The notes beneath the pieces are model-generated. The model was not told the DNA's origin and did not search any database. It was given only the letters and a program-made list of their open reading frames with translations. DNA of 64,000 nt from Sinotaia quadrata (taxonomy: Eukaryota; Mollusca; Gastropoda; Architaenioglossa; Viviparidae), in NCBI GenBank assembly GCA_028829895.1, contig CM054182.1, forward strand, positions 14,590,001 through 14,654,000. The letters are read 5' to 3'. This document shows positions 24,901-35,589 of the stretch, in pieces. The position numbers and the translations under genes were made by a program. Position 1 is the first letter of the stretch, and each line of letters begins with the position of its first letter.

Positions 24901-27900
24901 AGAGAAAGAATGATGAATTAATGACATTTCATCATCTGAAAAAGGGAAAAAAATGATGATTTGATGTCAATTCATCTTGACGATAATAATAAAATATGAA
25001 AATGAAAAATGAAAACATCACAGCATGGAAAATATATTACTATATCAAATCAATATTTTATATATCGATACAACATACTCCAGAGATTAATACTAATGTG
25101 TACAATATTTCAAATGACACATTTTATATTAGTAATACTAATGTGGACAGTAATATAAATGTCAAATATTATACTAATATAAAGAAAAAAGAAAAGAAAA
25201 CTACAAATAGTACATACATATAATGACAGTGTATGACAGGAACATTAAAATGATAAACAATTCATTAACCACTATATCACAATATTAGTACATTTAAAAC
25301 AAATAAAATAAATATGACATCAACACAATAACATCATGGTGAATATGGCATAAACACACTAAAGGTATTAAAACCATGACACCAAGGCAATAACATTATG
25401 GTAAATATGGCATCAACACTCACAAGGCATTATAAACACGACACCAAGGCAATAACATTATGGTAAATATAGCATCAACACTCACAAGGCATTACATAAT
25501 ATAAAAACATGACACCAAGACAATAACATTATGGTAAATATAGCATCAACAATCACAAGGCATTAAAAACATGACACCAAGGCAATAATGTTATGGTAAA
25601 TATGGCATCAACACTCACAAGGCATTATAAACATGACACCAAGACAATAACATTATGGTAAATATGGCATCAACACTCACAAGGCATTATAAACATGACA
25701 ACTGCACAACAAGAGCATGATAAAAAAGAAGCAATGTATAAGAACATAATAAACATAAAACAAGTACAAAACTTTGATACAGAAGACAGCAGTTCAACAA
25801 GAACACAACAAAACAAATATACCAGTACAAAACCTTTCTAAAGAAGACAGCCGTTCAACAAGAACACAACAAAACAAATATACCAGTACAAAACCTTTCT
25901 AAAGAAGACAACAGTGCAACAAGAACACGATAAAACAATGACACCTTTAGCAGTGCAACAAGAACACATTAAAACAATGACACCTTTAGCAGTGCAACAA
26001 GAACACAATAAAACAATGACACCTTTAGCAGTAGAACAAAAAACAATAAAACAACACCTTTGGCAGTGCAACAAGAACCAATAAAACAACACCTTTAACA
26101 GTGCAACAAGAACCAATAAAATAACACCTTTAACAGTGCAACAAGAACCAATAAAACAGCAACTTTAGCAGTGCAACAAGAAAATAATGAAACAACGACA
26201 CCTGTAGTTTACACCTAAAATATGATTAAGACTGCAGTGCAACAAGAACTCACTACACAATAAAGCAATGCTTCAAAAATTTATTTTTAATGACACAAGA
26301 AATAGAACATAATCTACAATTGAGCCACATTTCTAGTACTTCCACATGCCAGAAGTTTTCTCGATGTAGTCAGCATACTTTGCCACCATACACCAAAGTA
26401 GTGTAGTGTATACATTTACACTTACACGCACTGCTTCCTGCCTCTACCATGGTCATTCGTAGCAGTTTACAATCAGTGAAGTAGAAGTTTCATATCACAC
26501 AGAGTAAAAAAGACTGCTTGCCCATCAAGCTAATGGCCACCTTTCAAGACGGGATTTCTTTGCCACTTCAAATTCAAGTGATCAGACAATAGAATTTTCT
26601 ACAGCAAGTAAACTTTTGGATCTCAGCCCACTGGCTGGTCTGATTCTCATAAACATTAACCATTGGATAATAAAACTACTCACCCTGTTGAACTAGTTTG
26701 CATTAGATCAGCAATTTCTAGCATATTCTCAACTCAGGTTGTTTACTTCCAACTCTGACACTTACAAAAATATCATCATAAGGAGTGCCCAAGGTCAGGT
26801 TACTCTGACAATTTAACAATTTATATAACAATTAAGTTTCAAAATAAGGATAGGCAAATTTACTCCACCAAACATAGTTATCTTTTTCTGTCATTGTCAA
26901 TTTTCTTTGTCATTATAGTCATTCTTTTCCTTGTCTGCCATAATAATTAATAGTCATTGTTTTCCTTGTCAGTCAATATAGTCATAATTTTCCTTGTCCG
27001 TCCTTGTCATTCTTTTCCTTGTCTGCCATAATAGTCATTCTTTTCCTTGTCTGCCATAATAATCATTTTTTTCCTTGTCTGCCATAATAGTCATTCTTTT
27101 CCTTGTTTGTCATAATAGTCATTCTTTTCCTTGTCTGTCATTTATAGTAATTGTTTTCCTTGTCTGTCCTTGTCATTCTTTTCCTTGTCTATGATTATTG
27201 TCATTGTTTTCCTTGTCTGTCCTTGTCATTCTTTTCCTTGTCTATGATTATTGTCATTGTTTTCCTTATATGTCATAATAGTCATTGTTTCCTTGTCTGT
27301 CATTATAGTCATCGTTTTCCTTGTCTGTCCTTGTCATTCTTTTCCTTGTCTGTCCTTGTCTGTCATTATAGCCATTGTTTCCTTGTCTGTCATTGTTTTC
27401 TTTGTCTGTCATTATAGTCATTGTTTTCCTTGTCTATCATTTTAATCAATCGTTCTCCCAATGTTAGTAGTGTTTTCCGCAAATGTCCTTTCATAAAATG
27501 TCCTATTCATGTCATTGTGCAATGCTTTCAATAAAGGGCATTAAATAATACCTTCTACACATATTGCAGTTTTCTTTTTTTTTTTTTTTATTATAATGTC
27601 TCAATGTATAAACTGAATAATGTTTCCCATTAATACCATTATTGGTAAGCCTTCTACATATGATATTATAAAATGTCTCTCTTCTGATCTTTGTATATCA
27701 GACATTCACTAGTCAGTAATAGCAACGAATGTTTTCCTTTAATCGATCACTTACGCTGAGTTGTCTTCCTTATAACAAGCCATTGGTAGTCAGAAATGGT
27801 ATTGCACGTTTTTTTCCTATTTTCACTGATGCCCTACTGACTTATCTCCCGTGTATGCTAAACAGTCCACTAGTCAGAAACAGTATTGCGTTGTTTCTCA

Positions 27901-29005
27901 CTGCACTGATCCCGTGCATTGTCTTGTCTCATTACGTCATTGCATATATATTTAAAGTATTCCAAATAGTCATTTACCTTATATTTCATTATGTAGGTAT
28001 TGTCAGTGACACATTCGATTATCATGTCGCTATACTATAATGTGTCTTCATTATCTAGGTATTCCCTATCAGTGCCACATTCGATTAACCATGTCGTTAT
28101 AAAGTGGCTCCATTATGTAGGTATTCCATGTCAGTGACACATTCAATTATCATGTCGCTATACTATAATGTGTCTTCATTATCTAGGTATTCCTATCAGT
28201 GCCACATTCGATTAACCATGTCGTTATAAAGTGTCTCCATTATGAGGGTATTCTCTGTCAGTGACAATTCGATTATCTATGCCGCTATAATATGATGTGT
28301 CTCCATTATGAGGGTATTCTCTGTCAGTGACAATTCGATTAACTATGTCGTAATAAAGTGTCTCCATTACGTATTCATTGTAAGCGACACATTCAATTAT
28401 CTATGTCGTTATAATGTGTCTCCATTGTATTATAGTAGTTTCTGTACCTCCTAAGTCCTTACATAGTCGGTTATTTTTATTAATTATATTTATAACTGAG
28501 ATTGTCACTATTTCCCAAACATATATTTACGCTCTCGTATTCGCTGTCTCCCTAGCTTTATTACATATATGGTGCTCTCCCGTGTTTCATTACACATTCC
28601 CTGTCTCCCAATAATGTCATTACTAAGCCAGGGCTTCCAGTGCATGTCGCTTTACAGACAGTAACCCCATATACATCACACACGCGGGTGCTCCCATTGA
28701 CTGATAAACACAATTATCTCACCTGACAGATTATCACAGGTTCGCCAAAGTCCACTGGTGCTTGAATGGATCCAGAACTCGGAGCTGGAATTGTCTCCTT
28801 TGTCTTGCAGCACACGATAGAATTGCTGGCTTGATGACATTTTGTAGATGCTAAGCTGACCTGTGGCGTTGATACTGTTAATCTTGTTTTCATCGAAATA
28901 AACCTCCTGCCAGCCATCGAAGGAGATTGAGATAATGACGATGAATGAAGACAGACCGCCTATTATCACAGCACAGGCGACAAGATAGGTCAGAGGGGAC
29001 GGCAT
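15686..29005 (-). CDS. Claudin/PMP22/CACNG-like tetraspan membrane protein, complete, four coding exons
   Basis: Exons 29005-28723, 24893-24777, 18551-18414 and 15918-15686 join without frame conflict (phases 1, 1, 1) to give 256 residues. Predicted order: TM1 about residues 5-29; a long first extracellular loop with W32, the signature G85-L86-W87 and C90, and a second Cys at C111; TM2 about 141-162; TM3 about 166-189; a second loop with C201 and C212; TM4 about 220-244; and a very short cytoplasmic tail. W...GLW...C...C is the hallmark of the claudin/PMP22/EMP/TARP superfamily. The first loop has possible N-glycosylation sites at N46, N72 and N92. The GLW cysteines are 21 residues apart, wider than the roughly 10 usual in claudins, and the tail lacks a claudin PDZ ligand. 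A junctional, channel-accessory or PMP22-like role cannot be separated from sequence alone. Confidence 0.88.
16060..17140. repeat. ~42 bp minisatellite in tetraspan intron, split by a transposon
   Basis: Units contain CGAGTCACAGCAGTGTCACC and ATACATACATGACTGACACA. Three or four diverged units lie left of the transposon (16060-16130) and about seven lie right of it (16834-17140). The right part is more homogeneous. Confidence 0.88.
16131..16833. mobile_element. pogo/Tigger-like non-autonomous DNA transposon, 703 bp
   Basis: The left end is CAGTGGAACCCCGCGATAAC. The right end, read inverted, is CAGTGAAACCTCATTACAAC, with further GCGATAA similarity inward after a small offset. CAGTRRAACC followed by CG/AT-rich ACG steps is characteristic of pogo/Tigger ends. 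The right flank is TA as expected for a TA target; the left flank reads CA. A second ATAACGCGG block near the left end suggests subterminal repeats. It has no transposase reading frame. Confidence 0.7.
17290..18055. repeat. Degenerate minisatellites in tetraspan intron
   Basis: Positions 17290-17510 hold four units of about 58 bp with CTTTAAACTCAAATAACCAA and TACTAGTATACATGG. Positions 17580-18055 hold loosely related units with TGACACATTGCA and then ATATATGACTGA. They are diverged, and no exon was found. Confidence 0.7.
18056..18430 (-). repeat. Array of duplicated exon 4 donor junctions
   Basis: About nine units of 35-45 bp abut tetraspan exon 4. Read on the minus strand each has CTACAGCATGGCAGGTAT or a near variant, that is, the last bases of the exon plus the start of the intron, followed by a TTGTTGTTGT run. 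Copies near 18060-18170 read ACAGTATGTCAGGTATT and are more uniform among themselves. Confidence 0.88.
18414..18551 (-). CDS. Tetraspan gene exon 4
   Basis: This exon is 138 bases, with acceptor TTTATTTAG and donor GTATTG. It encodes TM2 (CYIVVLIDLSSATILGII), a short KKQ turn and the first half of TM3. The exon's last ~20 bases plus the donor are repeated in tandem downstream. Confidence 0.88.
18740..19190. repeat. 40 bp tandem array, ~11 copies
   Basis: The unit contains CTCACCATTTTGTAATTTAA and CTGGGGTTGTATCTGACAGC. It is in tetraspan intron DNA, with variants such as CTATTCGGTAATTTAACTGG in the middle copies. Confidence 0.9.
19195..19850. repeat. 58 bp tandem array, homogeneous core 19380-19770
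   Basis: The unit contains TTGTAAAACCTCAAAGACGA and AGTAGTATATTGAGAGAGCC. The core copies are almost identical, while the edge copies (19195-19380 and 19770-19850) are diverged. This is the expected pattern for recent internal expansion. Confidence 0.92.
19970..20640. repeat. ~50 bp degenerate tandem array
   Basis: The unit contains TTGGTATTTATCAGTACTCT and TTGGTCATATTTGTATTG, about 12 copies with internal deletions. Confidence 0.8.
20715..21440. repeat. Duplication and degenerate array
   Basis: Positions 20715-20885 hold two copies of an ~87 bp unit sharing CTGTGACCTGAGTAC and CACAACGTGACCG. Positions 20930-21440 hold about ten diverged units with GAAACAGAATAGAGTATGAA and AACAGCTTTAAGGAGACAGG. 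Confidence 0.75.
21625..21785. repeat. 40 bp tandem array, 4 copies
   Basis: The unit contains GATGTTGACAGACAGTTAAA and GGTGTGTCCAGAAATTAAA. It is nearly identical between copies. Confidence 0.9.
22100..22632. repeat. 29 bp tandem array, ~18 copies
   Basis: The unit contains TACCCGAGATGAATTAGCCT and GTGACAGTA. It is highly homogeneous; the few variants are AAATG for GAGATG and CTGTGTACC for CAGTATACC. Confidence 0.93.
22633..23545. other. Non-repetitive intron DNA, less AT-rich
   Basis: Two diverged pieces share AGCGGTCCAC and CTCCAGAATA, at 22770-22800 and 22933-22968. A 75-codon frame at 22943-23170 has no splice-site support or recognisable motif. No gene is called. Confidence 0.45.
23560..24370. 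repeat. 37 bp tandem array with two sequence subfamilies
   Basis: The left part (23560-24060) has units with GACATTTATATAGAACCTCT and TGTCACTGTATATTGTA. The right part (24110-24370) has units with AGAATCACGTGTCACTGTGT, in which TTTATTTTAG and TTTATATAG versions alternate. Six right-part units contain the palindromic E-box CACGTG. Confidence 0.9.
24777..24893 (-). CDS. Tetraspan gene exon 3
   Basis: This exon is 117 bases, with acceptor CTCTCTTTCAG and donor GTATGT. It encodes an acidic, Ser/Thr-rich part of the first loop (begins DDERKLESPD), ending shortly before TM2. C111 is here. A diverged copy of this acceptor lies in the adjacent intron. Confidence 0.87.
24891..24980 (-). repeat. Duplicated acceptor of tetraspan exon 3
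   Basis: The acceptor and exon start (minus strand CTCTCTTTCAGACGATGAA) are followed upstream by a diverged copy, CCTTTTTCAGATGATGAA, about 45 bases away. A partial third TTCATC block lies beyond it. Confidence 0.7.
25320..26250. repeat. Two minisatellites in tetraspan intron
   Basis: Positions 25320-25700 hold six units of about 61 bp with CAATAACATTATGGTAAATA and AACACTCACAAGGCATTA. Positions 25700-26250 hold about fourteen units of 35-45 bp with AGCAGTGCAACAAGAACACA and AATAAAACAA. Confidence 0.87.
26251..26529. other. No feature recognised
   Basis: This is ordinary intron DNA. No splice-flanked reading frame is visible. Confidence 0.4.
26530..26880 (-). mobile_element. Dispersed repeat family, copy D
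   Basis: It is the reverse complement of the left third of copy A, with AACTAGTTTGCATTAGATCA and TAGGCAAATTTACTCC at the end corresponding to the family's left terminus. Confidence 0.75.
26880..27450. repeat. ~29 bp pyrimidine-rich tandem array, ~20 copies
   Basis: The unit contains TTCCTTGTCTGTCATTATAG and TCATTCTTT. It starts at the terminus of copy D. Frames across it are low-complexity artefacts. Confidence 0.88.
27451..27989. other. No feature recognised
   Basis: This is AT-rich intron DNA with a poly-T run near 27573. A 103-codon frame at 27729-28040 has no supporting motif or splice context. Confidence 0.4.
27990..28420. repeat. ~60 bp tandem array, ~6 copies
   Basis: The unit contains GTCAGTGACACATTCGATTA and GTGTCTCCATTATG. 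It lies 300 bases into the intron that follows tetraspan exon 2. Confidence 0.82.
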
Positions 29006-29009
29006 TATA
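28723..29009 (-). CDS. Tetraspan gene exon 2 (first coding exon)
   Basis: The acceptor is TTTTGACAG and the exon starts at 29009, four bases before ATG 29005. It encodes residues 1-94: TM1 and most of the first loop, including GLWRTC. The donor is GTGAGA. The coding length is 283 bases, phase 1. Confidence 0.9.
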
Positions 29010-29199
29010 CTGTCAAAACGAGTGTGTATTCGAAAGATTTTTCTTTGTCTTTAACTCGGAAGAAAAACAAGACATACTTGATTTTTTTTTAAATGTTGTG
29101 TCCCTTCAATTTATACTAATTTGATTGATTTGTCATTTAGAAACTATTTATGGGAGTGTCAGACTAATCGACTAATCGTTGACAGTCTTTGTCATTATT

Positions 29200-29530
29200 A
29201 ACATCATTGTGTTTTAAGAAACAGTCTTTGTCATTATTAACATCATTGTGTTTTAAGAAACACATCAGATTGGGTTTCATTAAATAAAATAAAACTGTTT
29301 TCAAAATGGTGTTATATGCGGAGTTTGTAAAGTTGTTTTCCTAAAATTTCAAAGTGGTGTGACTTGCGAAGATTGTAGAGTTGTTTTCTTAAAACTTCAA
29401 AGTTTGTAAAGTTGTTTTTCTAAGACTTTAAAGTGGTTGTATTTGCAAAGTTTGTAAAGTTGTTTTCCTAAGACTTTAAAGTGGTGTGATTTACGGAGTT
29501 TGTAAAGTTGTTTTCCATTTGCAGAGTTTA
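29200..29530. repeat. Short duplications in tetraspan intron 1
   Basis: Positions 29183-29265 hold two identical copies of a ~47 bp segment with GTCTTTGTCATTATTAACAT. Positions 29295-29530 hold five units of about 46 bp with GTTTGTAAAGTTGTTTTCCT. Confidence 0.82.
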
Positions 29531-30179
29531 TAAAGTTGCTTTGCACTGAAGGCAACGCGGACTAAGAGCGGCTTTGTGACAAGTTTTCTCCATCACACAT
29601 TCTGTCTGCCACGCCTCTTTGTCTCACTGACAGATGTCTGAAAGGTCGTCGATTAATTTGACGTTCTTGATGGTGATCATCGCTAGAGATTCATTCTCAC
29701 GCGTTCACTTTCACTTTTTGTGAAAATAATGTACAGCGTGACGCAGTGAAGTGGAATAGGTGTTGATATTCGTCTTTAACTTTTATCAATGTAAAATAAT
29801 TGCCTTTTTTCCTGTATTAACTTTCCTCAGTGTGATAATGTTTCGCAATTCGGTAACGCACTCCCCATAAACTGATAACTTGTTCATTGAGATATCTCGC
29901 CAAATAACTTCTTCAAATAATTTGCTATTCGGAAACCGTCGCCAGTAAGACACGGGGTAAGAGGCCGATCACGTGTTGCTTCAGTTACCGAAGTTTCCAC
30001 TCTGATAACAAAAGATTTATCTCACATTTTACATTTTTTTGGGGGGTTGGCATCTATCAGAGGTCAGACTTCCACAAAAATTAAGGCAGTCAAAGACATT
30101 ACGGATCACAATTCCCTGATTCTTAGCTAAGTATTTTGAGGGGTGTCATAAAATTCACATTTCACTAGTATAACGTACA
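29531..30179. other. No feature recognised
   Basis: Mixed-composition intron DNA. I see no exon or repeat. Confidence 0.4.
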
Positions 30180-30780
30180 AAGTGATCGATCAGAGTGTTG
30201 ATGTTTCTCTTAGAGTTATTATCACAGGTTTAGTAATATAGGACTTCACATTTCGCAAATAGGTATGACAAACCTACTAGAGTGCACATTCATTAACAGG
30301 TATTACCATAGGCCTACTTTAATCACTTTACACTTCACAAAAAAGAATTATCACATGTTAAACAAAGATTTCACACTTCAGAAGTATTATAACCTGTTAA
30401 ATCAAGAGTTCACACTTCGCTGAGAAGTATTATATCCTGTTAAAATCAAAAGTTCGCACTTCACTGGGAAGTATTATCACATAGGCCTATTCAATAAAGA
30501 CTTCATACACCACAAAGTATTATCACCTGTCGAATAAAGAGTTCATATTTCACAAAGAGTTTCTACCACATCCCCATCACAGACTGCAAATGGCCAAAAT
30601 ACATTATGTTACATGCTAAAAGCTAGTTCACATTTCGTTAAGTTTTAGTGTCAAAGACACATCTTAGTGTTCACATTTCACAAAAAAGATATCGTTGAAG
30701 GCCCATCTTAGTGTTCACATATGACCAATTACAGACTTCAAAGTTCACAAAAGAGATATTCTCACAGGCTATATAAGGCC
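30180..30780. repeat. Degenerate ~60 bp tandem array
   Basis: Units share TTCACACTTC and AAGTATTATCACCTGTTAAA. It is strongly diverged and ends about 60 bases before the donor of the 5' UTR exon. Confidence 0.65.
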
Positions 30781-30838
30781 TTCACATATTTCCACAAGGC
30801 ACATCACAGATTAATTCGAGAATTCAGATATCACTAAC

Positions 30839-31165
30839 CTGTACACCACTGACAGATCTCACAATCCACATGCTTTCTGTTGCTCCTTTCCTGTTCCTCC
30901 AATACAGGTCAAGAGGTCAGATGCAGGCCATGGTGTCTTAAGAGTAATGGCAGTACAGCCACCAATGAAGTGTAGCTGCAGATGGAAGTAGCAACACTCT
31001 TAATCCGTGGAGAAATAAAATCGTAGATATATCCGTTGGAACAATGTAGCTTGACTCATTTCATTTTCAAAATGACACTTTTGGATTTGGAAGTCTGCCT
31101 TTTTCTACTGCTAGCCAATCCCCACAACTCGTCCACTTGCTTAATGAAGCCGCCATTTTGAACTC
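30839..31165 (-). other. Probable 5' UTR exon of the tetraspan gene
   Basis: A clear minus-strand donor (TGTACAG then GTTAGT) ends this GC-richer stretch at 30839. The downstream coding exon begins with an acceptor only four bases before its ATG, so an upstream untranslated exon is required. The 5' limit is set by the YY1-type initiator site. The exact transcription start is unknown. Confidence 0.55.
31149..31160 (-). promoter_or_regulatory. YY1 initiator-type site
   Basis: It reads CAAAATGGCGGC on the minus strand, one base from the YY1 consensus and in the sense orientation typical of sites just downstream of animal transcription starts. It lies in the GC-richer region upstream of the tetraspan 5' UTR donor. 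Confidence 0.5.
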
Positions 31166-31379
31166 GCATGGACACCAACACGTAAAGCGATCAATGTGCA
31201 GACAACTCGTTTGGTTTTCTCCCGGGTAACTTTCATCATTTCCATTTCCAGTAGAGGCTGTTACTGTGGCCTCAGTCAGCCAACGCTGTGCTGCATGCTG
31301 TCACAGACTGCAGCAACTCTTTAACGTCAACGACTGACGGCGATGGTGCACACAACAATGGGTAAACAGTTCTAAAGGG

Positions 31380-32345
31380 AAGTCAATACACAGATTTTGC
31401 TTGATAAATAGATATTAAATATAAGGGGAGTGTTCTACCGAAAAGTAAATGTACAAATTGCGTTCCACAGAAAAGAGGGCTTATTTACAGCTATATTCTA
31501 CATTATACATAATACACTATATTCTACATTAACAAAAAAGTAAATATACAGGTAGTATTCTTCGAAAAGACTACATACAACTGTTTTCTATCCCCAAAAT
31601 TAAAGATAAACAGGTATATTTATCAGAAAAGTAAATATAAATGTATTCTGTATGCTGGTTGTATTCTATAGAAAAACAAAATTACAACTATATTCTACAG
31701 GCGAAAAAACACACTGCATTCTACAGAAAGGTAAACAAATTGCAGTCTTCATAAAAGTAATATACAGATAATTCTACAGAAAGATAGCATAAACTGTATT
31801 CAACACAAAAGCAAACATACAGGTTGTAGTCATCAGAAAGGTAAACATAAATTGTACTCTACACAAAATAAACATACAGACTGTACTACGCAAAAAGATA
31901 AACATACATTATATTCAGTAGAAACGTAAACATACGGGCTGTATTCATCAGAAAGGTAAACATAAATTGTACTCTACAGAAAATAAACATATGGGATGTA
32001 TTCATCAGAAAGGTAAACATACATTGCATTCTACAAAAATGTAAACATGCAAGTTCTACTCAGCAGAAATGTAAAAAACCTGTAAACAGTAATTCTGTGG
32101 GAAGGTAAACATGCCAATGTATACAACAACAAAAATAAACATACAGACTGTATACTACAGAAAAGATAACATACAGGAGAATATATTCAACAGAAAAGTT
32201 AAATACGTAGATAAGTATACAATTATACGCGATAGTAACTATACAGCTGTAGTTGTATAACAAGGTCAACATAGATATGCATTTGTATATAAGATACATT
32301 CACAGCTGTATACTAATAAGGAGGGAAGTACAGATGCACATAATT
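31380..32345. repeat. Degenerate ~35 bp tandem repeats
   Basis: There are loosely repeated units with CAGAAAGGTAAACATACA and TGTATTCTAC. It is clearly related to the clean 30 bp array that follows and is probably its older flank. Confidence 0.75.
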
Positions 32346-32399
32346 AAGAATTAATATCTTATGCCTGTGTATACGACGATACAGCTGTGTGCATATAAA

Positions 32400-32700
32400 A
32401 AATCTATATTCAGACTTGCCTATACGAAAGTAAATATACAGGCCGTATTCTACACGAAGGTAAATATACAGACTGTATTATACACGAAGGTAAATATACA
32501 GGCCGTATTCTACACGAAGGTAAATATACAGACTGTATTATACACAAAGGTAAATATACAGGCCGTATTCTACACGAAGGTAAATATACAGATTGTATTA
32601 TACACAAAGGTAAATATACAGACTGTATTATACACGAAGGTAAATATGCAGGCCGTATTCTACACTAAGCTAAATATAAAGGCCAAATTCTATAAAGTAA
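32400..32700. repeat. 30 bp array with 60 bp higher-order period
   Basis: About ten 30 bp units carry CGAAGGTAAATATACAG. Two versions alternate strictly in the left half: GGCCGTATTCTACA and GACTGTATTATACA. The unit is a multiple of three, which keeps frames open on both strands; no gene is implied. Confidence 0.93.
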
Positions 32701-32799
32701 TATTGTACATACAAACTTAACAAACAAATATTCTATATGCAGACACTTTATCACACAAATACTCTACACGAAGCACAAAAATGAATATTCTAAAGACAA

Positions 32800-33475
32800 G
32801 CATTCTAAGTATCCCAAGCTCATTGCAGACACATAACTAAACGCACGCACCATAAAGACATTTAACTAAACGCAAACACCTTTAAAACACATAACTAAAC
32901 TCAAGCCTTTAAACATACATAACTAAGCGCAAGCACCTTAATGACACATAACTAAACTCACGCACCGTAATGACACATAACTAAACTCAAGAACCTTAAT
33001 GACAACTATACTCAAGCACCTTAATGACACATAATTAAACTCATGCAAATTAAAGACCCATAACTAAACCCAGGCAACTTAATGACACTATACTCAAGCA
33101 CCTTAAAGACACATAACTAAACTCAGCACCTTAAAGACACGTAACTAAAAAAAAAAACGCAAGCACCTTAAAAACACAAAAACAAAATCCAAGCGCCTTA
33201 ATGATACATAATTAAATTCATGCATCATAATGACACATAACTAAACTCAAGCACCTTAAAGATAAATAAATAAACTCAAGCACCTTAAAGACAGAACTAA
33301 ATTCAAGCACCTTACTTAAAGAGACATAGGCATAACTAAATGCAAGCACCTTAATGACACCTAACTACACGCAAGCACATTAAGGACACAGAGCTACATG
33401 TAAGCACTTTACGGACACAGATCTACACGTAAGCTCTTTAAGAACACTACACTACACGCAAACTCCTTCAGGACA
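32800..33475. repeat. ~27 bp tandem array
   Basis: About 24 units have CATAACTAAACTCAAGCACC and TTAATGACA or TTAAAGACA, with frequent small indels. Confidence 0.85.
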
Positions 33476-33734
33476 CAAACCCAGTGATCAAATCCATTCC
33501 AAATACCACACGTCTGCTATAAAGGCTCTATCTCCTTTCTCCTGTTAGCCGATGTATAATTTCCTGTGCAAGCTAAGAACATAAAAATCAATAAAACTGG
33601 TAAATCTACCTTCTCTCGTTAGGCAATATCTAAGTTCTTGTGCTTTCATTTATTGAATGCTTATCGCAATCACCTCTGGCTATGTAATTTTCAGCTATTA
33701 CAGTTACATTCCATTCTTTAAATACTGATTACAT

Positions 33735-33930
33735 GTTACAATCACGCACCCACGTCTGTAATTCTGAGCTATTGCAATCACACACCCACGTCTGTAATTA
33801 TGAGCTATTGCAATCACACACCCACGTCTGTAATTATGAGCTATTGCAATCACACACCCACGTCTGTAATTCTGAGCTATTGCAATCACACACCCACGTC
33901 TGTAATTCTGAGCTATTGCAATCAAATTTC
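33735..33930. repeat. 36 bp tandem array, 5 copies
   Basis: The unit contains CACACCCACGTCTGTAATT and GAGCTATTGCAATCA. It is nearly perfect and open in more than one frame because 36 is a multiple of three. Confidence 0.93.
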
Positions 33931-34514
33931 AGCTTTATAATTTCTGACAGTTACAATCACCTCCCGATATAACGTAAAGCACTGACAATCACCTCTCGAT
34001 ATAAGGTAAAGCAGTGACAATCACAAAATAACAAAAATATTTCAGAATTTTTTTTAGTTTGAATGAACACTACTTCTCAAATTGCCTGCCTTTGTGACTA
34101 CTCTTTATTTGTACCAACTGCTTCTTATTTAACTTTCACTGTGTTGAATATTTTTTAAAATTTAATTACACTTCCACTTCTGTATTTAGATGAGGAAGGA
34201 GGTATATGCATGCTTAGGGGGTGGGAGCTTAATTTTCATTTTGTTAAAAGTCAGATAATAGCGTATTTGGGGAAGTCCCCCGCCCCTCCCTGAGCCAAAG
34301 AAGAGTATGTGTGGGACAAGAATTCATATACTATCTAGAAGTGTTCAAAATTGCAGGGAATGATGGGAGTTCTGAACCAGTAATGCACTGAGGCAGGTAG
34401 AAATAAATTAATTAATGATTAATGTCTCTGAGTTTTCTCTGTCTGCAAAGTTTACGAAGGCCATTAGGGGTGGAATTAAATAGATTAGGGGTTGGGTATC
34501 TAATCTGTTAAACC
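33931..34514. other. No gene recognised
   Basis: It contains a G-rich patch (34200-34230) and a C-rich patch (34277-34292). It could be the upstream part of the transposon-derived module that follows. Confidence 0.35.
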
Positions 34515-34865
34515 GCCCATCACACACTTTCTTACACACATTGATAACCTTATGTTGGAGAAAACAGTGGGTGGGTTGGAGCTCGCTAAATATAGATTAA
34601 AAGATGGATATATCCTATCCTTTGGTAAGACGTTTTCCACCGACGAAAATATTGTGTGACGCTGATTGTTGTCTTTAATGTTGTGAAAGAGAGAAAATGT
34701 TTACAGCACCCACATATCCGCCAAGTGAGAGAGACGAGTGGTGTCTTCTGAAGAAGTATTAATAACATAAATTAAGATTCTCATAACTTGTAATTAGTTA
34801 TGGCTGATTAATTAATTAAGTATAATAATAACCATTAACTAGGTGGCTTTAGCGTCACACATACC
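34515..34865 (+). mobile_element. Second copy of the dispersed family right-hand module
   Basis: It aligns with 10390-10745 over its whole length, sharing ACATATCCGCCAAGTGAGAG-like sequence and the end CCATTAACTAGGTGGC. Confidence 0.75.
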
Positions 34866-35340
34866 TATTTCATTTCCGAGTACAAGTAAATAGAATTATA
34901 TTTTCCTGACAAAGCCCTACCTATTTCATTTCCAAATGAAAAGGAATTATATTTTCCTGACAAAGCCCTACCTATTTCATTTCCAAGTGAAACAGAATAT
35001 TATTTTCCTGACAAAGCCCTACCTATTTCATTTCCAATTGAAATAGAATTATATTTTCCCACAAAGCCTTACCTTTTTCATTTCCAATTGAAATAGTATA
35101 ATATTTTCTTCACAAAGCCCTAACTTTTTCATTTCCAATTGAAATACAATTATATTTTCCTCACAAAGCCTTACCTTTTTCATTTCCAATTGAAATAGAA
35201 TTATATTTTCCTCGCAAAGCCTTATTTTTTTCATTTCCAATTGAAATAAAATTATATTTTCCTCACATCTTACCTGTTTCATTTCCAATTGAAATAAAAT
35301 TATATTTTCCTCACAAAATCTTACCTTTTTCATTTCCTAG
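34866..35340. repeat. ~55 bp tandem array, 9 copies
   Basis: The unit contains CACAAAGCCTTACCTTTTTC and ATTTCCAATTGAAATAGAAT, the latter including the palindrome ATTTCCAATTGAAAT. It starts directly after the transposon module. Confidence 0.88.
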
Positions 35341-35589
35341 TACAAGTGATAAAGAAGGATAATGGCGGCAACTTTGTAACTCTATGGTGACATAAGTCAC
35401 TCGCTCTCCATGGTAAATTACTATTTAAATAGCCACAAATGTTATTAAAATTATTATATATACAAAATTTACAATATTTCATGTGAGTCTTTCATATTTA
35501 TGAACTTAATCTTTTTTCAGTGGATAAAATATTGATATATATTTTTATGCCCACATTTAGCACAAATTTTGGGAATATACAAATCCCAC

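Noticed and set aside
35355..35372. YY1-like ATAATGGCGGC on the plus strand
   Set aside because: It has no GC-rich context, donor or open exon nearby, so there is no support for a promoter.
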